Shown here piece after piece: positions 9,024-17,918 of a stretch of 64,000 bases of DNA. The notes beneath the pieces were generated by a model. The model did not search any database. It was not told the origin of the DNA and was given only the letters and a program-made list of their open reading frames with translations. Both the position numbers and the translations under genes were made by a program. Every line of letters starts with the position of its first letter. The first letter of the stretch is position 1. Source of the stretch: an uncultured Muriicola sp. (lineage in GTDB: Bacteria > Bacteroidota > Bacteroidia > Flavobacteriales > Flavobacteriaceae); the NCBI RefSeq assembly GCF_947258935.1, contig NZ_CAMYKH010000001.1, forward strand, positions 1 to 64,000. Direction: 5' to 3'.

Positions 9024-11825
9024 ATGAACATAAAACAATTCAGCATCTTATTTCTTTTGCTATTTGTAAGCTCTTTTAGTGGGCATGCTGCCGTTTTAGA
9101 TCTTTCTAACACGGAAGATGTAACTGCCTCTCCCAAAGAACTGTTCAAAAACAAAGCAAAAGCGCACAACATTATCACCAAAACTGTAGGTGGTTATGCT
9201 GATGTATACAATGGCTATTATCTGATCACCGGGGTATTTGGGGTGTCTCAAAATGCCAATAAATTTGCGCGTTCACTTAAACTAAATGCAGCTACTTCAG
9301 GATATTTCAAGAGCCCTGAAAATGGGCTGCATTATGTCTATTTAGATCATTTTTCTGCCGGGGAGGACGCTATTGCTTCCTACTTAGATGGAAAATACAA
9401 GAAGAAGATGTGGATCTTACATGTTGAAAACAGCAAAAAGAACCCATCTGAAATCATAGAAATAGTTAAACCCAATATTACTACCTCAGCTATACAATCG
9501 CATAGCCAATTTGTGAGAGCTGCCAAAAAATTTAAGATTGCCACCCGAACTGTTGAAGGAATGACCAGCATAGGAAATGGATATTATGCGGTTGCCGGTG
9601 TATTTGGTGATAAAAATAATGTTTCAAAATTCGTTAAAGAGCTACGAACCAAAGGATTGTATGCTTTAACGGCAGATAACCCTGTTTCTAAGCTAACATA
9701 TGTTTATCTAGCCCACTCAAAAGATTGGAACGGTGTCCTAAAAGCTGCATCGTCACGGTTAAGTGGAAGCTATGGGGATAAGCTTTGGATCATGCATATT
9801 AAAAATGAGACCGTATCTACTCCAGGTACTGCTTTACAACCAACTGCTGTAGGGCAATTTAAAAATAGCGCCACAATTCCTTCAGTGAAGAAGGTCTTTA
9901 GAAGAAACACAATAAAAGATCCACCCAATAAACTGTTGCAGAAAGCAGATGAATATTTTGATAAGATGTGGTATGCTGAGGCGGCTGAATTGTATGAGCA
10001 ATTTTTAAAGAATAATGAGGATAATTATACCTATGAAGTCATACAAAAGGCGGGGGATTCGCACTATTTTAATACAAATATGGAGCGAGCTTTCTATTGG
10101 TATGACATTCTTTACAATCGTTATAAAGACGATATAAGTGCCGAAAACATATTTAAATACGCACATAGTCTTAAGGGCACCGGAAAATACGCCAGGGCAA
10201 AACGCCTTATGCGCCTGTACGACCGAAAAGTAAAAAAAGAAGGGATGCGCTACTCCGTGGATGATCCCCGAACTACACCCAAAGAAAAAGTCCTGGATAA
10301 CATCCTGAGTACAGAACAAGAATATACCATTCGGAATATAGGTACAAACTCAGAATACTCTGATTTCTCTCCTATGTTCTACAACGAGGATCAGCTGGTA
10401 TTTGCCTCCGCAATGGATTCATCCTTTTTTAGTACTCGCAAGTATAAATGGAATAATCAACCCTATCTGGATCTTTATGTTGCCAAGGTAAATAATGAAT
10501 CTCAAGAGGTAAAAGATGCCATAAAATTCTCTAAAAAGATCAATACAAAGTATCACGAAGCATCCGTTACTTTCTCACCGGATAATTCCACTATGTATTT
10601 TACCAGAAATAATTATGGGAAGAAGCTGAAACGAGATAAAAATGGAGTGAATAACCTAAAAATATACAGGTCCCGTAAAGTTGATGGAGCTTGGACAGAG
10701 GCCACTGAGCTTCCATTTAACAGTGATGAATTTTCAACAGGCCATCCTGCATTAAGTCCGGACGGAAAACAACTTTACTTTGTTTCTGACCGACCAGGAA
10801 GTTTAGGGGAAACAGATATTTTTGTAGTTGATGTGTACGAAGATGGCGGTTATTCTGACCCGCGTAACCTCGGACCGGAGATCAATTCGGAACGAAAAGA
10901 AATGTTCCCGTTTATAAGCGATAAGAAACTCTATTTCTCATCAAATGGCCATATCGGATTAGGAGGATTAGACATCTATGAAGTTGCCTTTGACGAAGAA
11001 AATGGCTTCCAGCAAGTGAAGAATATGGGGAAACCTGTGAATAGTAAGAAGGACGACTTCTCTTATATAGTGAACGAAGGAACACAAAAAGGATTTTTTG
11101 CCTCTAATAGACGCGGAGGTAAAGGAGATGATGATATTTATTCCTTCTCTAGATTATTGCCTGAAGAATTAAATCTAAATGCCATTGCAGGCGTTGTGAC
11201 CGAACAAATAACCGGTGAAGTAATGCCTGAGGCTCTTGTGACACTACTTGATGAAAACAATATTAAACTAAAAGAGGTTATTTCAGATAAAGATGGAAGT
11301 TTTGTCTTTGAAGATCTGGATAGCAACACAAAATATACTGTAAAAACTACTAAAGAAGGTTACTCTGAAGTAGTGCTCAATACACCTACCAAAGAGAATG
11401 AGCTGATCAATGTTGAGGTTTCCTTAGAAAAACTGGAAGACCTTATCGTCCTAGAGGAAGGGATCAAAAAGATCAAACTAAATATGATCTTCTTCAACTT
11501 CGATAAGTCGAACATCAGACCCGATGCAGCAGCCGAGCTGAACAAATTGGTAGCGGTCATGCAGGAAAACCCGTCAATGATCATCAAGATAGAATCTCAT
11601 ACAGATTCCAGGGGTAAAGCGATTTACAATAAATACCTCTCAGACAGACGAGCAAAATCAACCAGAGCATATATCATCTCTAAAGGCATTGATCCAAAAC
11701 GTATTGAAAGTGCCATTGGTTATGGAGAAGAAAGGCTTTTAAATGGATGTGATGGTAGTATTAAATGCAGTAGTGACCAGCACCAGCTCAACAGGCGTTC
11801 CGAATTTATTATAGTGAATATGTAA
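9024..11825 (+). CDS. PorE/PG1058-like OmpA-family protein with SPOR-like pair, TPR, PD40 propeller and carboxypeptidase-regulatory domain
   Basis: Probable periplasmic or outer-membrane-attached peptidoglycan-binding protein linked to type IX secretion. The 933 residues comprise a signal peptide (1-22), two ~80-residue SPOR-like repeats (about 56-137 and 179-263), a TPR-like helical part (~300-400), a WD40/PD40 beta-propeller (~430-710; LSPDGKQLYFVSDRPG is one blade), a carboxypeptidase-regulatory-like Ig domain (~715-790) and an OmpA C-terminal domain (~810-933) ending HQLNRRSEFIIV with the conserved peptidoglycan-binding Asp and Arg. TPR-PD40-CRD-OmpA is the known order of P. gingivalis PG1058 (PorE); the extra N-terminal pair recurs in the SprD-like protein at 33.9 kb. 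Flavobacteria carry several paralogues, so one-to-one orthology is not claimed. Confidence 0.88.
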   Translation: MNIKQFSILFLLLFVSSFSGHAAVLDLSNTEDVTASPKELFKNKAKAHNIITKTVGGYADVYNGYYLITGVFGVSQNANKFARSLKLNAATSGYFKSPENGLHYVYLDHFSAGEDAIASYLDGKYKKKMWILHVENSKKNPSEIIEIVKPNITTSAIQSHSQFVRAAKKFKIATRTVEGMTSIGNGYYAVAGVFGDKNNVSKFVKELRTKGLYALTADNPVSKLTYVYLAHSKDWNGVLKAASSRLSGSYGDKLWIMHIKNETVSTPGTALQPTAVGQFKNSATIPSVKKVFRRNTIKDPPNKLLQKADEYFDKMWYAEAAELYEQFLKNNEDNYTYEVIQKAGDSHYFNTNMERAFYWYDILYNRYKDDISAENIFKYAHSLKGTGKYARAKRLMRLYDRKVKKEGMRYSVDDPRTTPKEKVLDNILSTEQEYTIRNIGTNSEYSDFSPMFYNEDQLVFASAMDSSFFSTRKYKWNNQPYLDLYVAKVNNESQEVKDAIKFSKKINTKYHEASVTFSPDNSTMYFTRNNYGKKLKRDKNGVNNLKIYRSRKVDGAWTEATELPFNSDEFSTGHPALSPDGKQLYFVSDRPGSLGETDIFVVDVYEDGGYSDPRNLGPEINSERKEMFPFISDKKLYFSSNGHIGLGGLDIYEVAFDEENGFQQVKNMGKPVNSKKDDFSYIVNEGTQKGFFASNRRGGKGDDDIYSFSRLLPEELNLNAIAGVVTEQITGEVMPEALVTLLDENNIKLKEVISDKDGSFVFEDLDSNTKYTVKTTKEGYSEVVLNTPTKENELINVEVSLEKLEDLIVLEEGIKKIKLNMIFFNFDKSNIRPDAAAELNKLVAVMQENPSMIIKIESHTDSRGKAIYNKYLSDRRAKSTRAYIISKGIDPKRIESAIGYGEERLLNGCDGSIKCSSDQHQLNRRSEFIIVNM

Positions 11826-11852
11826 ACCATTAATCAACTAACCTACCCCAAG

Positions 11853-11885
11853 AAAGCCATCTTCTCAATGAGTAGGTGGCTTTTT
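11853..11885 (+). terminator. Probable terminator after the PorE-like gene
   Basis: AAAGCCA (11853-11859) pairs with TGGCTTT (11877-11883), loop of 17 bases, then a short T run. A competing stem CCTAC/GTAGG (11842-11846/11872-11876) overlaps it. Confidence 0.5.
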
Positions 11886-12067
11886 AGTTATACAAGGTGC
11901 AAAACACCACTATAGCTTATTTCACAAGACAATATTTACAATAAATCCCCCTTCGCCACAAGAATAAGGCTCTATACAACAAATATGAAAGGGGCAGATA
12001 CGCAACAGGTTAAATTAAAGTTATTACCATAAAAACAGTTTATTCTCACTGCCTAAATCTTTATTTT

Positions 12068-12238
12068 ATGAAACATATTTTACTCCTAAAAGAAATTTAC
12101 ATGGAGGCCTTTAAAAATTTAGGCTCCTATTTTGTTCGCAACTTATTTAAAATTTTCACCTGGTTCTGTCTAGCCTGTTTGGTCATAGTGCTTTATGCCT
12201 TTATTTTTAGAGTGGCCACTGGTTTTGCTTTCGACTAG
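12068..12238 (+). CDS. 56-residue single-pass membrane protein, paralogue 1
   Basis: Translates as a complete 56-residue protein from ATG at 12068 to TAG at 12236-12238. The N-terminus is amphipathic (KEIYMEAFKNLGSYF), followed by a hydrophobic segment at about residues 30-47 and the tail YAFIFRVATGFAFD. The 56-residue product at 12462-12632 has the same length and shares the frame KEIY-EAF-N, F-WFC, LYAF-FR-TGFAFD. This conservation at protein level with divergent DNA is good evidence that both are real. Function unknown. I have an unverified memory of similar flavobacterial small proteins catalogued as DUF6747. No Shine-Dalgarno sequence; a terminator follows. Confidence 0.8.
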   Translation: MKHILLLKEIYMEAFKNLGSYFVRNLFKIFTWFCLACLVIVLYAFIFRVATGFAFD

Positions 12239-12298
12239 ACAGAAAACTCACATGCTTTATAAAAAAGGAAGCTAACGCTGCTTACTTCTTATAAATTT

Positions 12299-12352
12299 AA
12301 CCTCTGCATCATCGGTATAACGGAAAAAGTTTACCATTGACAGAGGTTTTTT
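12299..12352 (+). terminator. Two-part hairpin terminator after small membrane protein 1
   Basis: Outer stem AACCTCTG (12299-12306) / CAGAGGTT (12341-12348), inner stem GGTAtAAC (12314-12321) / GTTTACC (12329-12335), then a T run. The extended structure separates the two paralogues into different transcripts. Confidence 0.7.
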
Positions 12353-12411
12353 ATATCGGCTGTTTTTCTAACCCAATTTTTGTGTTCTTTATCTAGTTAT
12401 TATACTTCTTC

Positions 12412-12437
12412 TGCCACAGAAAATGATCTTTGCCACA
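12412..12437 (+). promoter_or_regulatory. Repeated TGCCACAG motif before small membrane protein 2
   Basis: TGCCACAG occurs at 12412-12419 and 12431-12438, each followed by A-rich sequence; a related CGCCACAAGAATAA lies at 11954-11967 before paralogue 1. A shared operator or activator site is possible but is only inference. Confidence 0.25.
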
Positions 12438-12461
12438 GGATAAACATTAAAAGGCAGGGAT

Positions 12462-12632
12462 ATGCAGAGACTTTTACACTTTAAAGAAATTTATTTAGAA
12501 GCATTTAGAAACTGGAGTAATATGTTCCTTAAAAAGTATTTTAAGGCATTCTCCTGGTTCTGTTTTGGCCTTTGGCTTATAACCTTATACGCATTCGTAT
12601 TTAGGCTCTCCACGGGCTTCGCTTTTGATTAA
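12462..12632 (+). CDS. 56-residue single-pass membrane protein, paralogue 2
   Basis: Complete 56-residue product from ATG at 12462 to TAA at 12630-12632. The order is amphipathic FKEIYLEAFRNWSN, a basic patch FLKKYFK, a hydrophobic Trp/Phe-rich segment (about 30-47), then YAFVFRLSTGFAFD at the C-terminus. It is a same-length paralogue of the product at 12068-12238, with the two ends best conserved and the middle diverged. The charge pattern suggests the N-terminus in the cytoplasm and an invariant Gly-Phe-Ala-Phe-Asp end outside. Function unknown. It has its own upstream region and a strong terminator, so it is independently expressed. Confidence 0.82.
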   Translation: MQRLLHFKEIYLEAFRNWSNMFLKKYFKAFSWFCFGLWLITLYAFVFRLSTGFAFD

Positions 12633-12640
12633 AGGGAATA

Positions 12641-12676
12641 AAAAAAGCTCCAAACTTTACAGCATGGAGCTTTTTT
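12641..12676. terminator. Bidirectional terminator between convergent genes
   Basis: Perfect 12-base stem AAAAAAGCTCCA (12641-12652) / TGGAGCTTTTTT (12665-12676) with a 12-base loop; T runs on both strands serve small protein 2 (plus) and the DUF4837 gene (minus). Confidence 0.9.
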
Positions 12677-12689
12677 ATTTCTATAGGTT

Positions 12690-13670
12690 CTATTTGAATT
12701 TTATTGTTCGAATGATAGCCTCCAATTCAAACATATAATCTCTTTTATTTGTAGCCGGGGCGAAGGTGAATCCTTCCACGACCAACTTACGGTTGTTCTT
12801 TGCGTCATCCATTATAAATGTTGCGAATGGACCTGCCATGGGATAGTTCTCTATATCCCAAATACTTCGCGCTTCAATTGTTCTTTTACCATCGATCTCC
12901 GTTTCAAAGAAATATGGTGCAAAGGCGTCTTCGGTGGTCATATAGGTCTTCTTATTGGGGATATCTGGTCCCGGGATATACTTTTCCCCAATAGAATCGC
13001 GCATTCTAATAAAATCTGTCACAAAAGTGGAATCATTGGATAGGCTATTCCAGGGTATTTCATAGGCAATGATATTCATGCTCCCTTTTTGTATTTCCCG
13101 ATCTATCCAAACGAAATTATCTTCTTGCTTTCCTAACTTGTAGATGGAAGGAAGGCTTAACGTAACTCCAAATTTTTCTTCCAGTATATTATCCTTATTT
13201 AGAGATCTAAGGAATCTCTTCTGTGTTTCCTTTAATTCCATTGAAGAAATGGCTTGTATCATCTCCTCCGCATAGGTTTCAATGTTCCCTATGATCTCTT
13301 CCTCGGTTCTGCCTTTTATAACCCCGATCTCCTGAGGTGTAGCGTAAAGATCTGTTTTTACATGTGCTACGTTTACGGTATCCAGATCAACAAAAAGCAC
13401 GGCTCTGCGATGTCTTGTTGTACCGGTGAATACCTTCTGTGGCATTTGCTCCAAATTAAATACTGGTTCATCCCAGGTTAACCCTACCACGGGAGCAGCA
13501 AAATATTCGCGTAACTTATCCCCAACAGGCCCTTCCCATAGTTCATTGCTAATGACAACACCTACGGAGTTTATGGCGCCAATGGAAGCTGGTTTATACG
13601 ATTTTTTAGGTCCGTCGTTACAAGAAGAAAAAAGTAATAGGGCAAGCAGTAGTGTAAATTGGTGTTTCAT
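12690..13670 (-). CDS. DUF4837 family lipoprotein
   Basis: Function unknown; matches what I know of DUF4837, a Bacteroidota lipoprotein family. From the ATG at 13670 the protein has 326 residues and opens with a lipoprotein signal peptide ending LLFSSC with the lipidated Cys at 17. An in-frame ATG 18 bases upstream (13688) would give a less natural signal peptide, so I reject it. Mature features include ELWEGPVGDKLREYF and a central run on converting and checking numbers (RHRRAVLFVDLDTVN). It starts 60 bases after the lytic transglycosylase gene on the same strand, suggesting a shared envelope role or transcript. Confidence 0.85.
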   Translation of the reverse strand: MKHQFTLLLALLLFSSCNDGPKKSYKPASIGAINSVGVVISNELWEGPVGDKLREYFAAPVVGLTWDEPVFNLEQMPQKVFTGTTRHRRAVLFVDLDTVNVAHVKTDLYATPQEIGVIKGRTEEEIIGNIETYAEEMIQAISSMELKETQKRFLRSLNKDNILEEKFGVTLSLPSIYKLGKQEDNFVWIDREIQKGSMNIIAYEIPWNSLSNDSTFVTDFIRMRDSIGEKYIPGPDIPNKKTYMTTEDAFAPYFFETEIDGKRTIEARSIWDIENYPMAGPFATFIMDDAKNNRKLVVEGFTFAPATNKRDYMFELEAIIRTIKFK

Positions 13671-13730
13671 TGATCTTTGAGTCAGCATTATTCTAAACCG
13701 AGACCTAAATCTTACTTTAGATTCGGTGTC

Positions 13731-15317
13731 TTACGAGGAACATGCACATAATTTTAATTTTGTGCCAGGCAACAAGTTATTACCGCTAATACCGTTCCAT
13801 TCTCGTAAATTTTCAATAGTAATTCCAGGATATTTTTTTGAGATGGTCCATAGGGAATCTCCTTCTTTTACCGTATGGATCTTTAAATTGCTGTTATTCA
13901 ATGAAGTAGCTGATTTAACAGGTGTGGATTTAGCCACATAGGGTTTTCTTGGGAAGATCGTAAGTCGTTGCCCTATTCGAAGATTATTGCTCTTCAACCC
14001 GTTCCAATTCTTTATCTGACTAACCCGAACACCATAACGCTCCGCTATTCTTCCTAGATAATCTCCGCTTCTCACTCTGTACCGGATCCGTTCTTCTGCT
14101 TTAACCATTTGTGGCAAAGCGGATTCCTTGGTTTTTAATTCCTCCTCAACATAGGCATAGATGGCTTCTTCATTGGCTACAAACTTTCCTATTTCACTTT
14201 TAGGCAAACGAAGTGAATAGTTCTTTCCGGGAATATTAGGAATAATATTCAATTTATATGATGGATTCAAAACCGTCAGTTCTTCAACGCTTACATCTAC
14301 CAGTTTAGAAATCTGGTCGAAAGTGATCAACCTTTTTATGTGTACCGTATCCGTTTCGAAATAAGCGCGGGGAACTTTTGTTGATTTAAGACCGTGTTCT
14401 TCTGCGTATTCAAACAAATACATGGTGGCCAAAAATGCCGGAACATAGCCAGCGGTTTCCCTGGGTAAATTTCGTCTGATATTCCAATAATTAGTATATC
14501 CTCCAGATCTTCGTATGGCTTTATTGACATTTCCCGGCCCTGAATTATAGGCAGCTAAAGCCAAATCCCAATCCCCGAAAATATCGTATAGTTTGGCAAG
14601 GTACTGGCATGCTGCTTTGGTCGACTTTATAGGATCGCTTCGTTCATCTACATAGCTGCTTACGTCCAAATCGTACATCTTTCCCGTGCTATACATGAAT
14701 TGCCATAGTCCGGTTGCTCCAACACGCGATTTTGCTCTGGGGTTCAGTGCAGATTCAACAATTGCAAGATATTTAAGTTCTAAAGGAATATTGTAATTGT
14801 CCAGCTCCTGTTCAAATAGGGGAAAATAAAACTGGCTGGCGACCAGCATGCGCTCCATCAGACCTCTTTTTCGGATTAAAAAGGATTTGATCACAGATTC
14901 TAGGGAGGGGTTATAGGAAATATTAAATGGTGTTTTTTGGTCCAGGGCCAGCAATCGTTCTTTCAACACCTCGGTGTCTATTGAAACGCTGTCAGTAAAC
15001 ACCCCATCTGCACTTATTATCTCATCATACATGCTTTGAAAGGATTGTGCACTCTCGTACAATTCCTTCATCCATAGACTGTCGTATTTTGATGCCATAC
15101 GTTGGTCAGTAAGGGCAATGGTCTTATCCGGATTGACCAAAAATGTAGCACTTCCTTCAGCAAGGCTATTGATTGTGTCTTTCTGTAAGATCTGTGCTAT
15201 TTCGTTCTGTACCTTGATCCCCTCATTTACAACCAAAGAATCGGCTTGCTGTGCCATAAGTAATTCGGCGCATCCCATAAGGAGCCCAAAAAGCAGCCAT
15301 TTTTTTAATGAATACAT
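13731..15317 (-). CDS. Lytic transglycosylase with two LysM domains (MltD-like)
   Basis: Periplasmic peptidoglycan-cleaving enzyme that cuts the MurNAc-GlcNAc bond with formation of 1,6-anhydro ends. The 528 residues comprise a signal peptide (about 1-22), an N-terminal region (25-170), an SLT goose-lysozyme-type domain (~175-310) with catalytic Glu188 in IVESALNP and the motifs GATGLWQFM and ALAAYNSGPGNVNKA, and two LysM peptidoglycan-binding domains (~410-455 and ~480-525; RSGDYLGRIAERYG and KEGDSLWTISKKY). All key SLT residues that I can place are intact. Confidence 0.94.
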   Translation of the reverse strand: MYSLKKWLLFGLLMGCAELLMAQQADSLVVNEGIKVQNEIAQILQKDTINSLAEGSATFLVNPDKTIALTDQRMASKYDSLWMKELYESAQSFQSMYDEIISADGVFTDSVSIDTEVLKERLLALDQKTPFNISYNPSLESVIKSFLIRKRGLMERMLVASQFYFPLFEQELDNYNIPLELKYLAIVESALNPRAKSRVGATGLWQFMYSTGKMYDLDVSSYVDERSDPIKSTKAACQYLAKLYDIFGDWDLALAAYNSGPGNVNKAIRRSGGYTNYWNIRRNLPRETAGYVPAFLATMYLFEYAEEHGLKSTKVPRAYFETDTVHIKRLITFDQISKLVDVSVEELTVLNPSYKLNIIPNIPGKNYSLRLPKSEIGKFVANEEAIYAYVEEELKTKESALPQMVKAEERIRYRVRSGDYLGRIAERYGVRVSQIKNWNGLKSNNLRIGQRLTIFPRKPYVAKSTPVKSATSLNNSNLKIHTVKEGDSLWTISKKYPGITIENLREWNGISGNNLLPGTKLKLCACSS

Positions 15318-15431
15318 AGTCTTTCTTTAAACCGTGGGGGTCAACGAAAATGCAATTTTTTTCTGAAAGAATAAAATAATCCTTTCAATAGCCCTAATTA
15401 CAGGCTATGATCTCTTCTTTTATAACGGATC

Positions 15432-16625
15432 TTAGGCCTCCAATATTGCTGCAATGCCAGGGAGTGTTTTTCCTTCCAAACTCTCCAGCATAGCGCCTCC
15501 ACCTGTGGAAACGTAGCTAACTTTATCCTCGAATCCGAATTGTTTTACAGCCGCCACAGAATCGCCTCCGCCTACAAGAGAAAATGCCCCATTCTTTGTG
15601 GCCTCATCAATATAATTCCCTATCGCGATGGTGCCTTTTGCGAACTTTTCCATTTCAAATACACCCACAGGGCCGTTCCAAAGGATAGTTTTTGAGGCCA
15701 GGATCACTTTTTTAAACATTTTTAATGTTTCCGGTCCGGCATCCAGTCCTTGCCATCCTTTGGGTATATGTTTTACAGATACGATTTGAGTTCGGGCATC
15801 TTTACTAAAACTGTCTGCTGCCAATACATCTACCGGGAGATGAATGGATACATTCTTTTTCTTGGCTTGCTCCATGATATCAAGGGCCAGCTCCATTTTA
15901 TCATCCTCACAAATGGAATCGCCGACCTCTCCTCCCATTGCTTTTACAAAGGTGTAGGTCATGCCACCGCCAATGATAAGATGGTCTACCTTATCCAGGA
16001 TATTTTCAATGATGGTGATCTTAGATGAGACCTTTGCGCCCCCAAGAATAGCCGTTACCGGTTTTTCTCCGGTACGCATTACTTTTTCGATCGCCTCAAT
16101 TTCTTTTGCGAGTAAATAGCCAAAACATTTCTTTTCCGGAAAAAATTGAGCAATAATAGTAGTAGATGCATGCGCCCGGTGGGCCGTCCCAAATGCATCA
16201 TTGACATATATATCTCCTAATTCAGAAAGAGCTTCTGCAAAACTTTTGTCGCCCTTTTCTTCTTCCGCATGAAAACGTAAATTCTCCAGGAGTAAAACCT
16301 CTCCATCCTTAAGTTGATCTACTGCATTCATTGCCTTTTCACCAATACAGTCCTCAGAGAATTTCACTTTTACGGCAATGATCTGGCTAACGGCATTGCA
16401 TATGTGCCTTAAAGACATGTCCGGATTTACTTGTCCTTTGGGTCTTCCTAAATGACTCATAAGCACTGCGCTGCCCCCATCTTTCAAAATCTTCATGATC
16501 GTAGGCTTTGCCGCCTCTATTCTATTGGTGTCCGTTACTTTAAATTCAGCGTCTAGTGGTACATTGAAATCGACCCGAACTAAAGCCTTTTTATGTTTGA
16601 AATTATAATCTTCTATGGTCTTCAT
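15432..16625 (-). CDS. pgk: Phosphoglycerate kinase
   Basis: Glycolytic and gluconeogenic enzyme interconverting 1,3-bisphosphoglycerate plus ADP with 3-phosphoglycerate plus ATP in the cytoplasm. Full length at 397 residues. The N-terminal signature [14 protein letters not shown] (about 12-25), the substrate Arg/His region SHLGRPKG, the central hinge region [11 protein letters not shown], and the C-terminal nucleotide loops [10 protein letters not shown] and [18 protein letters not shown] are all present. A minus-strand TACATTTG (16656-16649), a good -7 element, lies 24 bases before the start, though no TTG is correctly spaced. Divergent from holB. Confidence 0.97.
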   Translation of the reverse strand: MKTIEDYNFKHKKALVRVDFNVPLDAEFKVTDTNRIEAAKPTIMKILKDGGSAVLMSHLGRPKGQVNPDMSLRHICNAVSQIIAVKVKFSEDCIGEKAMNAVDQLKDGEVLLLENLRFHAEEEKGDKSFAEALSELGDIYVNDAFGTAHRAHASTTIIAQFFPEKKCFGYLLAKEIEAIEKVMRTGEKPVTAILGGAKVSSKITIIENILDKVDHLIIGGGMTYTFVKAMGGEVGDSICEDDKMELALDIMEQAKKKNVSIHLPVDVLAADSFSKDARTQIVSVKHIPKGWQGLDAGPETLKMFKKVILASKTILWNGPVGVFEMEKFAKGTIAIGNYIDEATKNGAFSLVGGGDSVAAVKQFGFEDKVSYVSTGGGAMLESLEGKTLPGIAAILEA

Positions 16626-16722
16626 CTTTTAGTAGATTTTGAGAATCGCAAATGTAAAGAATAAATGAACGAGGGTAAAGCCACTACTTTATTTAAATTA
16701 ACACCCAGACCAACAAAATCTG

Positions 16723-16730
16723 TATATTTG
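16723..16730 (+). promoter_or_regulatory. Candidate -7 element for holB
   Basis: TATATTTG matches TAnnTTTG and ends 5 bases before the holB ATG at 16736. If used, transcription would start at or beside the ATG, giving a leaderless mRNA. No TTG is found 17-23 bases upstream. Confidence 0.35.
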
Positions 16731-16735
16731 ACCTC

Positions 16736-17887
16736 ATGCTTTTTAAGGAAATTATAGGGCTCCCCCACATAAAAAAACATCTGACGCAAAGCGCAGATTC
16801 TGGCCGTGTGCCTCATGCTCAGTTATTCGTGGGACCGGAAGGTTCAGGAACATTACCGGCCGCTATTGCATATGCCCAATACATTCTTTGTAACAATTCT
16901 CAAGGTGAAAATACTACGGGCGATGAAGCATGCAATCTAAAATGCAATGCTCTTTCACATCCCGATCTTCATTTTGCCTTTCCGGTATCCAATTCAGATA
17001 CTGTTAAAAGTCATGCTGTAAGCAATCACTACCTTACGGAGTGGAGACAATTTCTAAAAGAGGACCCATACGGTAGTTTATTTGACTGGTATAGGACCGT
17101 TGGCATAGAAAAAAAACAAGGTCAGATTGGTGTAGATGAATCCCATGAGATCGTGAAGAAGTTATCTCTTAAAGCCTACGAAGGTGGTTATAAGGTGATG
17201 ATTATTTGGATGGCTGAAAAAGTGAATACGGCAGCGTCCAATAAATTGTTGAAATTACTTGAAGAGCCACCCAACAAAACTATTTTTTTATTGATCGCAG
17301 AAGATGAGGAGCAGATCCTGCAAACGATCAGATCTAGATGTCAGCTGCTACATTTTCCTCCATTGCCAGAAGAGGCTATCACAGGAGCATTGGTGGAAAT
17401 GGGAGTGCAACGAGAAGAAGCCCAGCGGTTGGCTCATGAGTCTAATGGCAACTTCAACAAGGCCCTGGAGCTCATGAACAAGGATTCGGAAGAATTGATC
17501 TTTGAAAAATGGTTTGTTCAATGGGTGCGAAGTGCCTTTAAGGCCAAGGGTAAAAAGGCGGCAATTCATGAACTCATTTTATGGAGCGAGGAAGTGGCTA
17601 AAACCGGGCGAGAAACTCAAAAGAACTTTTTAAAATACTGTATGGCCGTTTTTAGACAAGCCATGCTCATTAATTATAATGTGGAAGAATTAGCCTATAT
17701 GAAGGTACATGTAGATGGATTTCAGTTCAATAAATTTGCTGGCTTTGTTCATGAGAATAATATCCTGGGGATCATGGAGGAATTGGAACAAGCTATTTAT
17801 CACGTAGAACGAAATGGCAATTCAAAAATAATATTGACCGATCTTTCCATTAAACTCACCAGATTATTGCACAGATCGGCAGCTTGA
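16736..17887 (+). CDS. holB: DNA polymerase III delta' subunit (clamp loader)
   Basis: Stator subunit of the sliding-clamp loader. The 383-residue protein is an AAA+ family member starting with the typical MLFKEIIGLPHIKKHL and VPHAQLFVGPEGSG. The P-loop region lacks the Lys-Ser/Thr pair, normal for delta', which does not hydrolyse ATP. Cys52, Cys66 and Cys70 with following His/Asp look like the zinc module; EEPPNKTIFLLIAEDEEQIL and Ser200-Arg201-Cys202 form the sensor-1 and SRC motif. The C-terminal third is the helical collar domain. The start is secure from the N-terminal family pattern. Confidence 0.93.
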   Translation: MLFKEIIGLPHIKKHLTQSADSGRVPHAQLFVGPEGSGTLPAAIAYAQYILCNNSQGENTTGDEACNLKCNALSHPDLHFAFPVSNSDTVKSHAVSNHYLTEWRQFLKEDPYGSLFDWYRTVGIEKKQGQIGVDESHEIVKKLSLKAYEGGYKVMIIWMAEKVNTAASNKLLKLLEEPPNKTIFLLIAEDEEQILQTIRSRCQLLHFPPLPEEAITGALVEMGVQREEAQRLAHESNGNFNKALELMNKDSEELIFEKWFVQWVRSAFKAKGKKAAIHELILWSEEVAKTGRETQKNFLKYCMAVFRQAMLINYNVEELAYMKVHVDGFQFNKFAGFVHENNILGIMEELEQAIYHVERNGNSKIILTDLSIKLTRLLHRSAA

Positions 17888-17918
17888 TCACAATGCTGCC
17901 CAACTAAACAGGAATACT

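Noticed and set aside
15388-15408. Inverted repeat ATAGCC/GGCTAT downstream of pgk
   Set aside because: No U run follows on the minus strand, so I do not call it a terminator.
16622-16816. Minus-strand frame between pgk and holB
   Set aside because: Overlaps the holB coding start and the promoter region; no recognisable protein features.
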